The notes under the pieces are model-generated. The model saw only the letters and a program-made list of their open reading frames with translations. It was not told the DNA's origin and did no database searches. Of a stretch of 64,000 nt of DNA, positions 49,170-61,555 are shown one piece after another. The DNA lies in NCBI RefSeq assembly GCF_036785885.1, contig NC_092323.1:1178001-1242000 (forward strand), written 5' to 3'. Within the stretch, counting starts at the first letter, position 1. Each line of letters starts with the position of its first letter. Both the position numbers and the translations under genes were made by a program. The DNA comes from Coffea arabica. Its lineage: Eukaryota; Streptophyta; Magnoliopsida; Gentianales; Rubiaceae.

Positions 49170-50698
49170 ATGATGCCAGCAGCAACCGGTCAGTTCTCGG
49201 TTCCTCCTGGATTTCGTTTCCATCCCACCGATGAGGAGCTACTTCATTATTATTTGAGGAAGAAGGTCTCATATGAAGCCATCGACCTGGATGTTGTTAG
49301 GGAAGTGGATCTCAACAAACTTGAACCTTGGGATCTCAAAGGTAAATTAGAAGAGGAGTCTCCTGATTCTCATCATTCGCTCATGCAACATGTTAATTTG
49401 CTGAATGAACAATGTATTACGAATTACAATAATTGTGTATATGTTTGTGTTGTCCTCCGTTCTGATCGAGTACACCTTTTTTTTATTAAAAAAAAAATTA
49501 TCTATGATCACCAGTCACTACGAAAAAAGTATAATAAGACTGATAATAGGACTGATCATCAACAAGTTTAGTATCCCCGACAAGTTGGTACAGAATTAAT
49601 AATGCCATGCACATAGTTCGTAACCTAGCTAGATAGCTATTACATAATCACATAAATCTATCAACAAGTATAAACGGGTGAGTTTTTTGTTTGCAGAAAA
49701 ATGTAGAATTGGATCGGGTCCTCAGAATGAGTGGTACTTCTTTAGCCACAAGGACAAGAAGTACCCAACAGGAACTCGGACAAATCGGGCCACCTCAGCC
49801 GGATTCTGGAAGGCGACTGGGAGGGACAAAGCCATTCACCTTGGCAACTCCAAGAGAATTGGCATGAGAAAGACTCTGGTGTTTTACATAGGCCGTGCTC
49901 CTCACGGCCAAAAGACAGATTGGATCATGCATGAGTATCGTCTGGACGATGAAAATGCCGAGATTCAGGTGAATCTTCAATTCACTTAGTACTTATAAAA
50001 CTACTGCTACTCGAGATATTTAATCAATTATGTCGAAACAGGAAGATGGATGGGTGGTCTGCAGGGTGTTCAAGAAGAAAAGTAACACTAATCGGGGTTT
50101 CCAACCTGATCATGAACTCGATCTTCGTGATCATGAAGAACATGAGCATTTGACTCCTCACATGAAGCTGGCTGGCGTTTCCACGTCGTCGATGATGGAG
50201 CCAACAACAAGACAAAATTCTCAACCTCTGTGCGACTACTCATTAGTAGACTGTTCCATGCATCTCCCACAATTACTAAGCCCTGACGTCGCCGAGTCGA
50301 TGTCCACGGTAGTTCGTCATCATTATCACCATCCCCATCACCATCCTCCTTCCTTCTTGCCAGTCCCCAGCTTGAACGCCGTGGTGGAGGATCTGGACTG
50401 TAACTCTCAAAACTTACTAAGCTTGACATCTGGATCTGGCGGTTGTGGTGGAGGATTACTCCAATATAACGAGGAAAAGTTCAGTAGCGATTGGACATTT
50501 CTGGACAAGCTTCTTGCATCTCATCAAAGCTTCGATCAACAAAGCAAATGCTATTCCTTCATGTCTCAACCTGCTACTGCCGCTCATCATCATCATCATC
50601 ATGTCGTTCCTTCATCAGCTCAGAAACTTCCCCTCCCAATAATCCCATTCCACCATGTAGGCTCTGGACCTGAGTTCGTGAAGTTCTCCCACAAATAG
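49170..50698 (+). CDS. SMB: NAC-domain transcription factor, SOMBRERO-like (3 exons, 366 aa)
   Basis: Exons: 49170-49341, 49697-49968, 50042-50698. Residues about 10-165 form a complete NAC domain with the family landmarks [88 protein letters not shown] and [13 protein letters not shown]. The second exon carries the DNA-binding core. The C-terminal half (exon 3) is low-complexity with His runs (HHHHHH coded by a catcat repeat) and Ser/Gly stretches, the usual NAC activation-domain region. From memory KLEPWDL plus [16 protein letters not shown] best fits SOMBRERO (Arabidopsis 371 aa), which controls root-cap cell maturation. BEARSKIN relatives differ at these sites (KIEPWDL, CKIGS). The subfamily is an inference from memory. 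Confidence 0.9.
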
Positions 50699-51430
50699 CT
50701 GCTACCCTTGTACGAACTAATTTTTTAGCTTTACTAGTACAATTTCGTATGGCTAGCTCCCTTCAGAAATACAACTCACGATTATCTTCCCTACGTCTCT
50801 CCGAAGTCAAATTGAATGATGAGGATGGATTCCTTAACGACCCGTAAACTCGCTTAGTTTCCTTCTCCTATTGAAAGCATAGGCGTACTCTTCTTAATTA
50901 AAACTCTTTCACGTACCAAATGCTACATACCGTAGCATTTTACTGAAGAAATTCCAAATGGAAGGAAATTTACTGAAGAAGTAAAACGTTTAGAGCAATT
51001 GACTCGAGAAGAATTTATGCCTTGTGTGCAAAATGAGGATAGATCTCCTTGGTTGGCTAGTGCCTCTGGGCCGTTCACAGTCCAATCGAGTAACTTTTGG
51101 CACTCAAGTTTCTAGTTTGGTGGAGAGGATATGTGCCAAGATTCTCTTTTATCTTATGGCTGGTATGCAAACGTAGGCTGAGTACAAAGGATGAGATGAA
51201 TTAGAGATTAGAAAGTCAGAGTTTCAAATTTGAATCCTAACATCCATATCTTATCTGATAGATTGTTACATCAAGTTGTTTGATTTATAGATTGCTAGGA
51301 ATTTATATGATAGGATTTTATCTTGTATTTTAATTTGTAGATAAGAATTTATTTTTGGTAACATCTGCAGAGAAACTTGTACATAAACTCACAATAGTGT
51401 GAATGAAAGACTATCTTTTCTAAAATTTTA
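50699..51430 (+). other. NAC gene 3' flank
   Basis: 3' UTR to an unmarked end, then AT-rich DNA. No gene or repeat end recognised. Confidence 0.4.
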
Positions 51431-51439
51431 CTTGATGAG

Positions 51440-51860
51440 GGACAATGGGGTGTCAAGCTTGACAGTTTGTGTGTGCATGTTCTGCGAAAAGGAGGAGGAG
51501 ACAATTGATCATTTATTCTTTTTGTGGGACTTTACTGCTGCAATCTGACAAAAATTACAGTTGTTGTGTGCTGTGTTTAGAGGAGTGTTTCCGTGTTCTC
51601 TTGAGTTGCCTTGGTTATGTGATCATTGGACATCAAATCTGTTCTCACACAAATTGAAGATACTGGCACTTTCTTCTGGGTGTGTATTAAATATGGAAAG
51701 CTAGGAACTTGGCTGGTTTTCAAGGGAAGTATATGTCAGCTTCAGAATTTGTTCTTTGGTGCTGTTAGAGACATGGTATCTATTTGAAACAAGAAGGTTT
51801 TGACTAGACGCTACAAGAGTAGATGAAGAGTAATCACTGAAGTAATCGAAGGCAACAGCC
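51440..51860 (+). pseudogene. LINE ORF2 C-terminal remnant (zf-RVT region)
   Basis: With frames patched, this reads like the zinc-finger region of plant LINE reverse transcriptases. CMFCEKEEETIDHLFFLWDF fits C..C...eet..HLFf.C.f but has Trp where the last Cys belongs. Further on, an N-rich block resembles vyyiWkaRN. Stops and frameshifts break the frame. No tail or target duplication seen. Confidence 0.55.
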
Positions 51861-52815
51861 ACATGCAACAAGGTGAAAGCTCTAATGATTCAAAACTTCT
51901 TTTCTGTTTGCCCTGATATATTTTGTTATTCAAAACAAGGGATGGTTGCATTACACATCTATCAACCATTAGTTGGTTATGCATTTTGAAGCTTTTGATT
52001 TAACAATTTGACTCAATGTTGTAGTGGTTCTCTATATAATTATTTTTAAATTAATTAGAGATCGATATAGATAGGCTGGAGGTTATCAAAAAACAAGAAA
52101 AGACGATTTTGAGATGCTGTAATTTTGGATGAAAAAGTTAAACGTTTCTTACCCAAATAGCCAGATTAGAGGTTGGCAAAAGAATATATTTTAGCACCCT
52201 ATTTTAGTATCAACTCTAAAATGATCTGAAGGTTTGACGAGTTTCTTAAAGTATATTAATTACTTTGCTTGTATAAGTCGTCCGATTGGTGGCGAAAAAC
52301 CAACATATAGGAGAAGCAATTAATTCATTCTAGAGAGTTGTCTGTGCGTAGGAAATTTCAATAAATAGCGGAATTAGTCAATTTTATCCCTTTATGTGTC
52401 TACAGCAAGCATCTAGTAGAAATTGGGAAACAAAGAAGAAGAAAAAAGACCTGACAAAAAGAAAATTTTTCTAAAGATAAATATCTATTTAGTTATGTGC
52501 ATAGGCATGACTGAATTTAGCTGCCAAAATTTCATGTATAGCCAGCGCACAGTTGATAACTCGAGAATAATTGCTAACCAGGCCAAGAAATTGTGTATTA
52601 GTCACAAAAAATTGCATTTTATAGGTATCTCTAGATAAGAGAAAATTGGACATATGTCACTGAGAAATTAAGGATTAGAAGCATTGAAAAAAAAATTGAT
52701 GAATTTGAAGCCCAAACATCCAGCTAAGTAAAGCTAAATGAAAAACATGAACCATCTGTATCTATAAAATAAGAAAAAGAAAAGAATGAAAACCGAAAAG
52801 TCGATATTCATTCAT
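51861..52815. other. AT-rich intergenic DNA
   Basis: No gene. A few A-rich runs (about 52687) and nothing with recognisable structure. Confidence 0.45.
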
Positions 52816-52818
52816 TAA

Positions 52819-53213
52819 GGGGTCCATTTGGATTGAGGGATCTAAAACTTTGAGTTAGGGACACATTTCGCCTCCAAATTTTTAGATGCACCACATTTAA
52901 TACATGAATTAATTATTTTGGATCATATTTAGTTCAAAAATAATAAAATATTCAATTTAAATAGAGAAGGCTGACATGACCATTAATTTTGATTGATAAA
53001 TTGTTTTTACTTAACGGCCACGTGCCAAACACGTGACTTTCTCTACCCAAATTAAACAATTTATCGTTTTTGGGGTAAAAAATAATTATTAATTCATATA
53101 CTAAATGTGGTGCGTCTAAAAGTTTGGAAACAAAACGTGTCCTTTAACTCAAAATTTACGGATGAAAGTGGATTTTTCCAGATGGATTTTTCAATCCTTA
53201 AGGCAAGTCCCTT
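52819..53213 (+). mobile_element. Tourist-like MITE, about 395 bp
   Basis: The arms are inverted over about 100 bases. tttgagttagggacac with tagatgcaccacattta at the left match, reversed, tttgagttaaaggacac and tagacgcaccacattta at the right. Both sides carry taa (52816-52818 and 53214-53216), the 3-bp duplication typical of PIF/Harbinger-type MITEs. The very ends (ggggtcc and aagggac reversed) match only partly, so borders may be off by a few bases. Confidence 0.55.
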
Positions 53214-53218
53214 TAAGT

Positions 53219-54300
53219 AAATTTGGATAAATTAAGAATCCTTTGGATGCGAGATCTACTAAAATTTTACGACTGTTCCTCTCCATTCCAAAACAAGTGA
53301 GGGTGGAAGTGAAGGTCTAGAAAAATTCCTAAATCATTCCCGTAATCTCTATCAGCTTTCTCAGTCTTCAAAGTCGAGCTTTGTCTCCAATACACAATTA
53401 GATGATTACTTACCATGCCTGTAAGTTTAATATCAATGGCTCCAAATGAATGTACCAAACAATGCCCCTTAACCGTACTTAAAACTAATAAAGTTTTCCA
53501 ACTTTAATCCAAATCTCTTCCTATTTTTTTTGCTATTCAAATTCTTACATTGTCAGATCTTCTATGCCCATCTAAAACAAGTCTGTCGCTTTATTTTTTT
53601 TCTTTTTTTTTTTTAGGGCTGAATAATCAATCAACAAAGCTTTACTCTTATGCCCATAATAACTTGGTCAAAAAGAGGTGGAGGTATCAGAATTTTATGC
53701 GTATCGTCTTTTCTTTTACAGGAAATGACACGATTTGTCACTAAATTATTTGTAGTTCCCTGTTTTGGTCATCCAACTTTTTATTTGGTCAATATGGCTA
53801 TTCAACAAACTAAAACATATTTTCTTTAGTTTGACCCAAAAAAAAAAAAAAACTAACTCAAACATATTTCGTGTGACAAAAAATGTATATTTTCTTTAGT
53901 TGAGTGACCAAAGTATAAGATTTTATTAATTGAGTGATAAAAAAAAAATACATTGTTTTGTTAATTGAATGATAGTCCAAACTCGATGAGTAGATACAAA
54001 ATAAAGGAGATGAGCCCACTATAAATTTCAAATATTCTCATCCATCCCTTAATTGAGAAAACTTTAACGAAGGAAAAAAAGATAGTCCTAGCTAAATAAA
54101 AACTTTAGTGACCAAATTAGAAAATTCTGAATAATTTATTGCCTCTTTTTGTCATTTTCTCTTTCTTTTATTTAGTTTTGCTGTGTGCGTAGCAGCCTCA
54201 GAATACAGCAAAAGTGGGGAATGATTAGAGTATATATTAGGTGGGATAAAGTCTCTCAGTTTTGCTATTTCGTTTGTTTATGATGTGTGGGCGAATTTTT
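53219..54300. other. AT-rich intergenic DNA with a weak palindromic stretch
   Basis: Poly-T at about 53595 and poly-A at about 53842. Words ggtcatccaactttt (53768) and agttgagtgaccaaa (about 53900) look like opposed arms of another small element. No gene. Confidence 0.4.
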
Positions 54301-54301
54301 A

Positions 54302-54435
54302 GTAGTGGGAATGCACTGTCAGCGTTGAATGAGTAATAACTATACAAATTTGAAATTCAAAATTCAATTTTTACATATATATCATAGATCCAATAATGAA
54401 AGTGTATACACTATCAATATATATAAGATTTATTT
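54302..54435 (+). mobile_element. Short AT-rich MITE, copy 2
   Basis: Word order matches the copy at 19425-19560: cactgtcagcg, caaatttgaaattcaaaat, catatatatcat and gtatacactatcaatata. See that entry. Confidence 0.45.
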
Positions 54436-55043
54436 TTAATTAATTATTTATTTAAATTATATTGTTCCCATATGCATGTCAGCAGGCGACGGCATACACT
54501 TTGTCAAAGAAAACGAACCCCTTGACATCTCTTAAAAATCTTTTAGTCCCTCTAGTGCACATATTAATCCAATTCCAAAAATTCCCATAATCTGAAAGGC
54601 TTTCCATTTACCACAATAATACAACACAGTATATCATTTATGCTACATGAGTATTTCTGTCCCTAAGTTGCAATGAGATATTCATTTTTCTGTCCCTAAA
54701 ACCCAAGACACTGAATTTCTCTTAAACAGCCACAAAAAAAAAGGTACTTGGCATTTCTTACCTTTTCCAATGGACACCAACAGAATATTACTGGTTTGTT
54801 GCCGACTTCAACAGTTTGCTGCCATGCCAAATTACATCAGCAGATGATAAGACTTGATCAACAAGGAGCTCCATGAGATAAGAGAGATTCGGCACATGGA
54901 TTGTAATGCTTTCAAAGAATTGATACAATTGAAATGCAAATTCCAGCCGCAGCAATTCAAGAATTTTGACGACTTCTTGTAATACATACAGCCATCTCTT
55001 CCAAAAGCTAATTGCCACAATGTAAATGATACTGAGAAAAAGA

Positions 55044-58000
55044 TCATATCCTATTGACCGCTATACTGACAAAGAAACCCAACAGAGCACCAGCAATGAC
55101 TTCAATCTCTGTGTGGCCAACAGATTCTTTCAGTGGGGTGCAACCAAAAGGAATGCTTTCTGAGTCTCCTTTCACGATTGGCATTCTCCAAGTTCTGTTT
55201 TCAGATTTAAGCAGCAATGGAGCATTCGGTACTCTTGGTTGAGAAGATCTAAATTTGCGCAACGAGCTGGCGTCAAAGGTTTCTATATTTGTAGATACTT
55301 CTTCTGGAAAATATTCAGTAGAATCATTAACATCACAAGAGGAAAATGACTCTACTTTGTTTCTGAACAAAACCCTGTTTAACACTTTTGCTTGACTTCC
55401 CACTTCCCTTCTAACACCCTACAAACGCCAAAATAGACAGGTGAGATCATATGCCCCTGCACTGACTCCTAAGATATATAAGATCACAATTTCCCTGAAT
55501 TTGTGACGAATTGCAAATCGATCAAATTAACATGGGCAATTCTTACAATCATGAGGTCCAAAGATCAATTTCAATATATACAGGAACCAATGCCAATCTT
55601 AACTGAACCATACCATCCAAAAATGTATTACTGGAAGCCGTGTCATGATCACATATTCTACAAAAGAAAAAGGAAAAGGTACACTTCATGCAATATCAGG
55701 TTATGTTGAGAATAAGTAGTTATTATTAATTGAAATATACAAGGCACAAGTGCCTAAAAGCTGATTAATAGTTCTGATGAAGAACCTTTTCATCTTGACT
55801 GTGTCATAGAAAATGTGGTTTTATCACTCTCTGGAACTAAATCATTCTGAAATGAGGAGGAGCTGCCTCTAGGGCTACATAATAATGCTCCAAAACACTC
55901 TTCAGGTCAAGGCACATTCATTGTCATGAAACCGACTTATATACATATGAAGGGCAAATTAGCACATGAACATTAAAATTTATGAATGTTAAACAGATTA
56001 AATATGGGATAGAAAGATCGTGGTCATGTCCCTTGAACCATATTATGGCATCTACTTATTAACAAATTCAACACTCAAATGGTGAATGCAGCAGAATATA
56101 GCATTACATTGTTTTTGCTTTGTTAATAGTATAACTTAATTTTTCCAACTACATAATTTTGTTACTGGAAGCAAAATAATTGTAGCATATGATAGACTTG
56201 GCTAAAGTTGGTGAAGAACAAATACAGGAAATCTTAAGAAGTCGGTCTTGACAATTTAAGGTTGTATAAGTCATATCACTCAGTAGCCTCTAGAACACAA
56301 ACTGTGGAAATCAAGAGTGTCAAAGAAGAATTTTGATTTATGAGAAAGTTGAAAGAAAGGTGAAAATAGAGGTTGAGATAATATGAGGGACCTTGAAATC
56401 AAACTTAAAAATGTCAACCATAACATCTTTAACTAAACAAATATTGTAAGGTCGCAGAGAATGTACTTGGCTACTGCACCAACCTCTAGTAGATTCAGTC
56501 ACACACAAGCAGCATTTGAATACTTTCAGGAGCCTCTAGGCATCTCTCAATCAAGTTGGAGAGTCACTTTAATCATTTTTCTGATTCTGTTGTTGCTTTT
56601 CATGGTACAACATATAGATGAAATGGGGCCTTAGCATATCATGGAAGTGTTTTTCAAATACAATAAAAATTTTTAAAAAGTACTCTAAAAGGTAATCTAA
56701 AAATTAGTTTAAATTTTTTTAAAATTTTAAAAAATATCTCAAAATATATACTAGAAACTCTTCTACTCTTAAATATCCCAAAATATTTTCTAAAAATATC
56801 CCAAAATATAATATAAAAACTCTACTACAGCAAAATTTTTCAAAAACACCCCCAAAAACAGCTAATCCAAACGGTCCCTTAATTCCATCAAACTGAATAA
56901 AGTGTTCGTTTTACTTTGCCCATATAAATTCAAATAGCACAATATGTAGATTTCACCAGGTCTCCTTAGCCAGAGCAATCTTACCACTGTGGCTATTGCA
57001 GGCCGGAATTGTCTCTGTTCTTATATCTGCATCCATGCTTCTTAGTTTGCCAGCACGCCATGTGCAGCATGGAGTAAAGTCTCAGATATGGCTTTCCTAG
57101 GCATTTCTATTTCACCATTCAGGTAACACCGTTAATTTTTTTTGCAATTTGGCTGCAGTGGACTAAAAATGCTTTTGTCAGGACATTCTCCTAAAAACCA
57201 CTCCAAACTAATGGAACCCTGCCAAACATGCATAGGAAAAGCTCAGATGGCGCAAAGCCCCAGCCCAGAAACAACGAGCTGGACCTAAATCATTGTCCAT
57301 CACTATTATCCCCACGCATTCAATGTGGATTAACTCTCAGAGGTGTAATGAAAGCTTTAACCCTGTAATTTGTGCCCAGCAGCCTCATATTTCGAGGCAA
57401 TCAAACCCAATGCACGATTTGGGAATTAGGATGTTATTGAAATCTCACTCTCAGAAGTTTTTTTTTTTTTTTTTTGGGACACAGATGTCATTGATATCTC
57501 AAGGTAACAAGTTCAGCTTTCAGGATTTAGAATGAAGTAAAAGGGGGAAAAATCAAACTTTCAGCACAAACCTGTGCATCGTACATAACAATGCCAGCAT
57601 AAATAACCGCTAAACCAAAAATTGCATCAGAGAAACCCCTGAAATAGGGAAAAGGGACAAAAAAAAAAAATGGAACTTAGATTACTTAGATTAGTTCAGT
57701 AATAGCATTCTTCCAGCTAAGACTTACTAAGAATCAAGTCAATGGAGCAAAACAAGTCTTGTAATAGTACATATACGTCTTGCTTTCGACAAAGTGAAAA
57801 AAACGATGGAAATGAAGCATACCTTTCTAGGCCAAGGATTGTTGCAGTCGCAACAACTGCCTGTGGAGTGGGAATAGATAGAAATCAATGACTATATTTA
57901 TAACTTAAAAGAAAAAAAAATCAGTGTGGCAAAAAGCTACAAAGTTGAGCTCTTCCCTCCCTAGCCCCTCCTGAAAGTGAAATTTTCAAGCGAAACGAAC

Positions 58001-58638
58001 GCTGTTAGGTTATAATAAAATATTCATCCATTTCAAGGCTATCGAACTAGCAGTCTTTTTTTTAAAAAAAAAATTGGAAATAAAGGAGGGTGAGGGAAAG
58101 AGAGAGAGAGAGAGGGAGGGAAATTACAGAGGAGTGCGTAGAAGGGAGCCCTCCAGCCTGAAAGGCACTCTTCAAATCGAATTTGTTGCCGTGGAGAATC
58201 GCTGAAGTAAAAGGCTTTGAGAGTTGGCCAAGGGCCGCGGATACAGCTGCTGCTATTAAAACCTACAGTCATAACTATCCTAGTGTAAATAACAACAAAC
58301 ACCTCCATAACTAACGCATTAAAAAAGAATATATACGTATTCGTGTAAAAACTAGCAACCCCAACCTTGTTGTGGACGATGTCAACGATTTCAACATTGG
58401 AAGCACACAGCGTTGAGAAACAGCTACTACTAAGTGTCCTTGTAGAAGATAATGTTGGGCCGGCGTTGCTTCTGAGAAAGTGGTGGCGGTATTGGCCAAG
58501 TTGAATTTCTCCGGAGGAACCAGAACCACTCAAGTGAGGACGGAATACGTGCTTCCTCATCTCACCATATCTTTCGCTGTTGGACACCACAACTCTCGAA
58601 TGTATCGAAAAGCTCCAACCTTGCAGCAACATCATCAT
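55044..58638 (-). CDS. DUF212 family membrane protein (acid phosphatase/haloperoxidase-related), 5 exons, 295 aa
   Basis: Minus-strand exons, in order: 58638-58366, 58262-58128, 57860-57823, 57638-57572, 55418-55044; all phases agree. Residues 1 to about 85 are Ser/Arg/His-rich, like a plastid transit peptide. The conserved part begins in exon 2 (SAALGQLSKPFTSAI, GGLPSTHSS at about 128-136). It goes on with ATILGLERGFSDAIFGLAV and IVMYDAQGVRREVG, and ends with VGHTEIEVIAGALLGFF. PSTHSS corresponds to the PSxHS motif of the PAP2/DUF212 (PF02681) family, which in plants is called acid phosphatase/vanadium-dependent haloperoxidase-related. From memory the closest Arabidopsis relative is At3g61770 (284 aa). 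Enzyme activity and substrate are unproven for this family. A variable Ser-rich insert lies between the MYDAQG and GHTE blocks (exon 5). Intron 4 (about 2.2 kb) holds a possible MITE. Confidence 0.88.
56625..56880 (-). mobile_element. Probable MITE in intron 4 of the DUF212 gene
   Basis: A very AT-rich core with repeated ccaaaatat/aaaatttt words ends in gctaatccaaacggtccctt. On the minus strand this reads agggaccgtttggattagc, a common MITE terminus in plants. The left end ggggccttagc matches only loosely. Target duplication not seen. Confidence 0.35.
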
Positions 58639-59260
58639 CCCCCTCCTCCTCTCACTTATCCTACTCCCCTCCCACCTGCCTCAGCTCAGCTTCACTCTTC
58701 CCCGGTCAATGGCTTTTTTTTTCCCCTTTAGTCAATGGCTTTAATTTAATAGGGGCGGCTTTGCCATACGTATGGATGTTGGCCGTCCCGTTTGTATTTT
58801 TTGTTGGTACGGAGCTGCCAACTTGGGTTGTCAAATTAGCAATATGCAAGTTGGCTTCCAACACCCGGGGGCGGCATTCAAAAAAAACACCTGGGTGCGT
58901 ATTATAAGTATTCTGCTACAGCTTAGTTTGTCAAATTAGCAATATGCAAGAAATAATTAAATAATTATGGATGTCTGGTTCCTATCTAATAACAAATTTA
59001 TCACTAGTTCTAAGGTGATAAAGTTAAAACGCTGTCATGAGATAATATAATTATAAAACTATCATGATTTTCAAGGTGGTAAAACCTTCAAGATCATAAA
59101 CTTGTCACGACTTTTCAGAAGATCTTATTAATAATTATAGTTAATTGGTATATTTTGAACTACTTTCCTGATGATCTTATCAACAATTGTAGTTAATTGA
59201 TATATTTTAAACTCTTTTGTACTCTCCTATAAATAAGGGTCATCCCCTCTCTTAGAAATA
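58639..59260. other. DUF212 promoter side, repeat and LTR-like sequence
   Basis: The 5' side of the DUF212 gene (about 58640-58750) is C-rich on the plus strand. A 23-bp direct repeat follows at 58828-58850 and 58928-58950 (ttgtcaaattagcaatatgc + aag), 100 bases apart. At 59100-59220 a unit of about 60 bp occurs twice (gatcttat(t/c)aa(t/c)aattatag / tagttaatt(g)gatatatttt). A plus-strand cctataaataaggg near 59228 resembles a copia-LTR TATA region. No gene. Confidence 0.4.
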
Positions 59261-59291
59261 CTAGGCTTGGTGCCCCGTGAGTTCTGCGGGG
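59261..59291 (-). mobile_element. Helitron-type 3' terminus, minus orientation
   Basis: Read on the minus strand: a hairpin with stem CCCCG/CGGGG (59291-59287 and 59277-59273), then eight bases, then CTAG (59264-59261), then T. This is the Helitron end layout, so the element body would run to the right, toward higher plus-strand coordinates. Its TC start was not found; the LINE at 59953 and the AT-rich duplications beyond would lie inside it. Confidence 0.45.
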
Positions 59292-59937
59292 TGTCCATTA
59301 TTAACTGTCTTAGGGTAATGTAAGATTTATTTAATAACATAGATTTGAAGTATTTTGTATGATAATGGAGTTGGAAGAGTGGATAGAGGAGTGATATATT
59401 GGATTGATTTATTTATAAATAGATATAGTAAAATTGTTGCGATTTGTATTGTGTTTTTTAAAATTAATACGATCTAAAGATTTGATGGATAATATTGGTT
59501 TCAAAATTTTTTATTTTAATTTAGTGATAAGTAAATATTATTTAAATTAATGGAATTTATGTTATTTTTTTAAAGTTGATAGGATGGAAAGTTAGGTGGA
59601 GAATTACACTGAGAGTGTTATAATTTATTATACTTTGGGCGTTGGTAGTTTATGTATTTTAGGATGATGATATTTTCATAATTTGGATAGCTAGGATGAG
59701 AGAGTGTGCTTTGTTGCAATGGAAAAGTCTATGGAAAGGATATAAATGAACGGGGAATTTGTTGAAAAATAAATGGATAATAGATTTTTTTTGACAAAAT
59801 TTGATATAGTTTGGGTGTTGTGTAATGAGAAAAATTAATAATTTGGAATAATTTGATATTGTAGCTTGGTAAAATACGTGTTTATTAATTAAGTAGGTTT
59901 TTTTTTTCTATGAGTAAAGATGATATTGATTTAGTTA
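59292..59937. other. AT-rich, T-rich DNA right of the Helitron end
   Basis: Low GC with many short T runs and taaat words. No gene or repeat boundary. Likely Helitron body if the terminus call is right. Confidence 0.35.
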
Positions 59938-59952
59938 TGAATGAATGTGATT

Positions 59953-61555
59953 TTTTTTTCGCAAAAAGGTCTTTATTAAGTCACATAAGGAAAAATGCAG
60001 CCACAACAGCGACAATCCAAGAGGGATCTAGCATCGCCTCCTGCGGAAGTTAGGGAATCCTAGTCTATCCAGACATATTTCACCACGAACCAAGAGAGGT
60101 ACCATGTCAAAGGAGGTAAACACAGAGTCCACTTCGCTGACGGCTCCCAATTTGGCCAGCCTGTCTGAAGGCTTGTTAGCCTCTCTGTAGCAATGCGTAA
60201 TCGACCGGAACAGCCTCCTATGCCACATTAGATCCTCCACTTCCCTTTGCAGCCACCAGGGACATGCCTGATCACCTGATATGATTCGAACCAAGGATAA
60301 CGAATCCATCTCCAGATGCAACTCTAAATACCCCATAGCAATGCACTATTGCACCCCACAAGCTAATGCCTTCAACTCTGCGTGTAGGCTTGTTATGACA
60401 CCCAAGGAACACGAAAATGCCAGAACAAAGTCTCCTTGAGAATCCCGAAGCACTCCCCCGCCTCCACTCACCCCTGGATTCCCCAGAGAACACCAATCTT
60501 TATTGAGCTTATATCCCCCACCCGAGGCCACCCCACTTAACCTGCAGAACGGTAACTATTGTCGGACGAGCCACTAGGGCCGAGTGCAACCTCTCCCACG
60601 AGCCACTAGGCCACGCTATAGTTGGGAATTGAACCTTGAGTAACTCCCGTATCCTGACCAAGACACGGCCAGCCACACCTCCCCCCGTTGTCCTTCCCCC
60701 ATTCATTAACGTCCTATTTCTTGCACACCACAATTCCCAACAGATGACCGAAAGGAGCACACGATACACAAAGGTCACATACCGCTGCTGTGCCAGTCGG
60801 CTCCACCATGACATCACCATGTGACGGACTGAGCTGATACGGTCCGAAGCCCCCGCTTGAATCTCAAATGTCCTCCATACCTGCCGGGCGGTATCCCCCG
60901 AGCAAAAGAGGTGATTCAAGCGTTCCTCCTGGGTAGTCGTGTAGCAAAAGCATCTAGATGGCCCGTGGACATCCAACTTGCGCAATTGGTCCACTAGAGG
61001 CAACCTACTCGATAACAAGCGGAGCATGAAAAACGAAATCGTTATAGGCAAAGACTCATGCCAAACGGAGCGGCCCCAAATGATCTATGCGAGTGGCCCC
61101 GAACGACCGCCACGGCCAAAGAAACTGTGAACTCCCCATTGGGGGTTAAACTCCAAACCATCCTGTCCTCCCCTAGCAGGGGTGGCGGCCTACAGAACAT
61201 AACCAGCCGCACAAGCTCCGGTTGCAACACCTGTGAGAGAGAGCAGCCGTCCCACTCCCCTCCCGTCACAAAATCCGCCACCCGGTGATCCTGAAATTCC
61301 TCCACACTTCTGCAAAGCGGGGCAGACCCCAACCAGTTATCGTGCCAGAAGTCCATAGCTCCTGCCCTTACAATCCACCCTATGTGCCTCTCCATGATCC
61401 CCTGGACCTTACACATCCGTCTCCATGTGGAGGAAGGACCCAATCTCTCCTTTGCCAAACAAGGATGCCTGCCCCTACAGTATTTGGAAGCCATGAACGA
61501 AGCCCAGAGGGAGAGCCCCTGCTTAAACTTCCACCACAACTTCATGGAGAAGGCC
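59953..61555 (-). pseudogene. 5'-truncated LINE with RNase H, minus orientation, 15-bp target duplication
   Basis: The minus strand codes the C-terminal half of a plant L1 ORF2. It starts with KLWWKFKQGLSLWASFMASK (from about 61545), passes FWHDNWLG and an RT zinc-finger-like part (RCFCYTTTQEERLNHLFCSG, VYRVLLSVICWELWCARNRT), and ends with an RNase H-like domain (GGGVLRDSQGDFVLAFS, LHAELKALACGV, LEMDSLSLV, YREANKPSDRLAKLGAV). At least two frameshifts separate these pieces. tgaatgaatgtgatt flanks the insert at 59938-59952 and 61556-61570. A T-run at the 59953 side corresponds to the poly-A tail. GC is clearly above the flanks. The RT palm is missing through 5' truncation. Confidence 0.9.

Noticed and set aside
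49342-49571. Extension of NAC exon 1
   Set aside because: Reads into an intron; the NAC domain continues at 49697.
50579-50605. CAT microsatellite as a possible regulatory repeat
   Set aside because: It simply encodes a His run inside the NAC C-terminal region.
54788-55047. Minus-strand ORFs downstream of the DUF212 stop
   Set aside because: They overlap or follow the stop at 55044 and most likely lie in the 3' UTR; no known domain.
58039-58365. Read-through extension of DUF212 exon 1
   Set aside because: A donor at 58366 and a fitting exon 2 in another frame restore the family motif; the extension is intronic.
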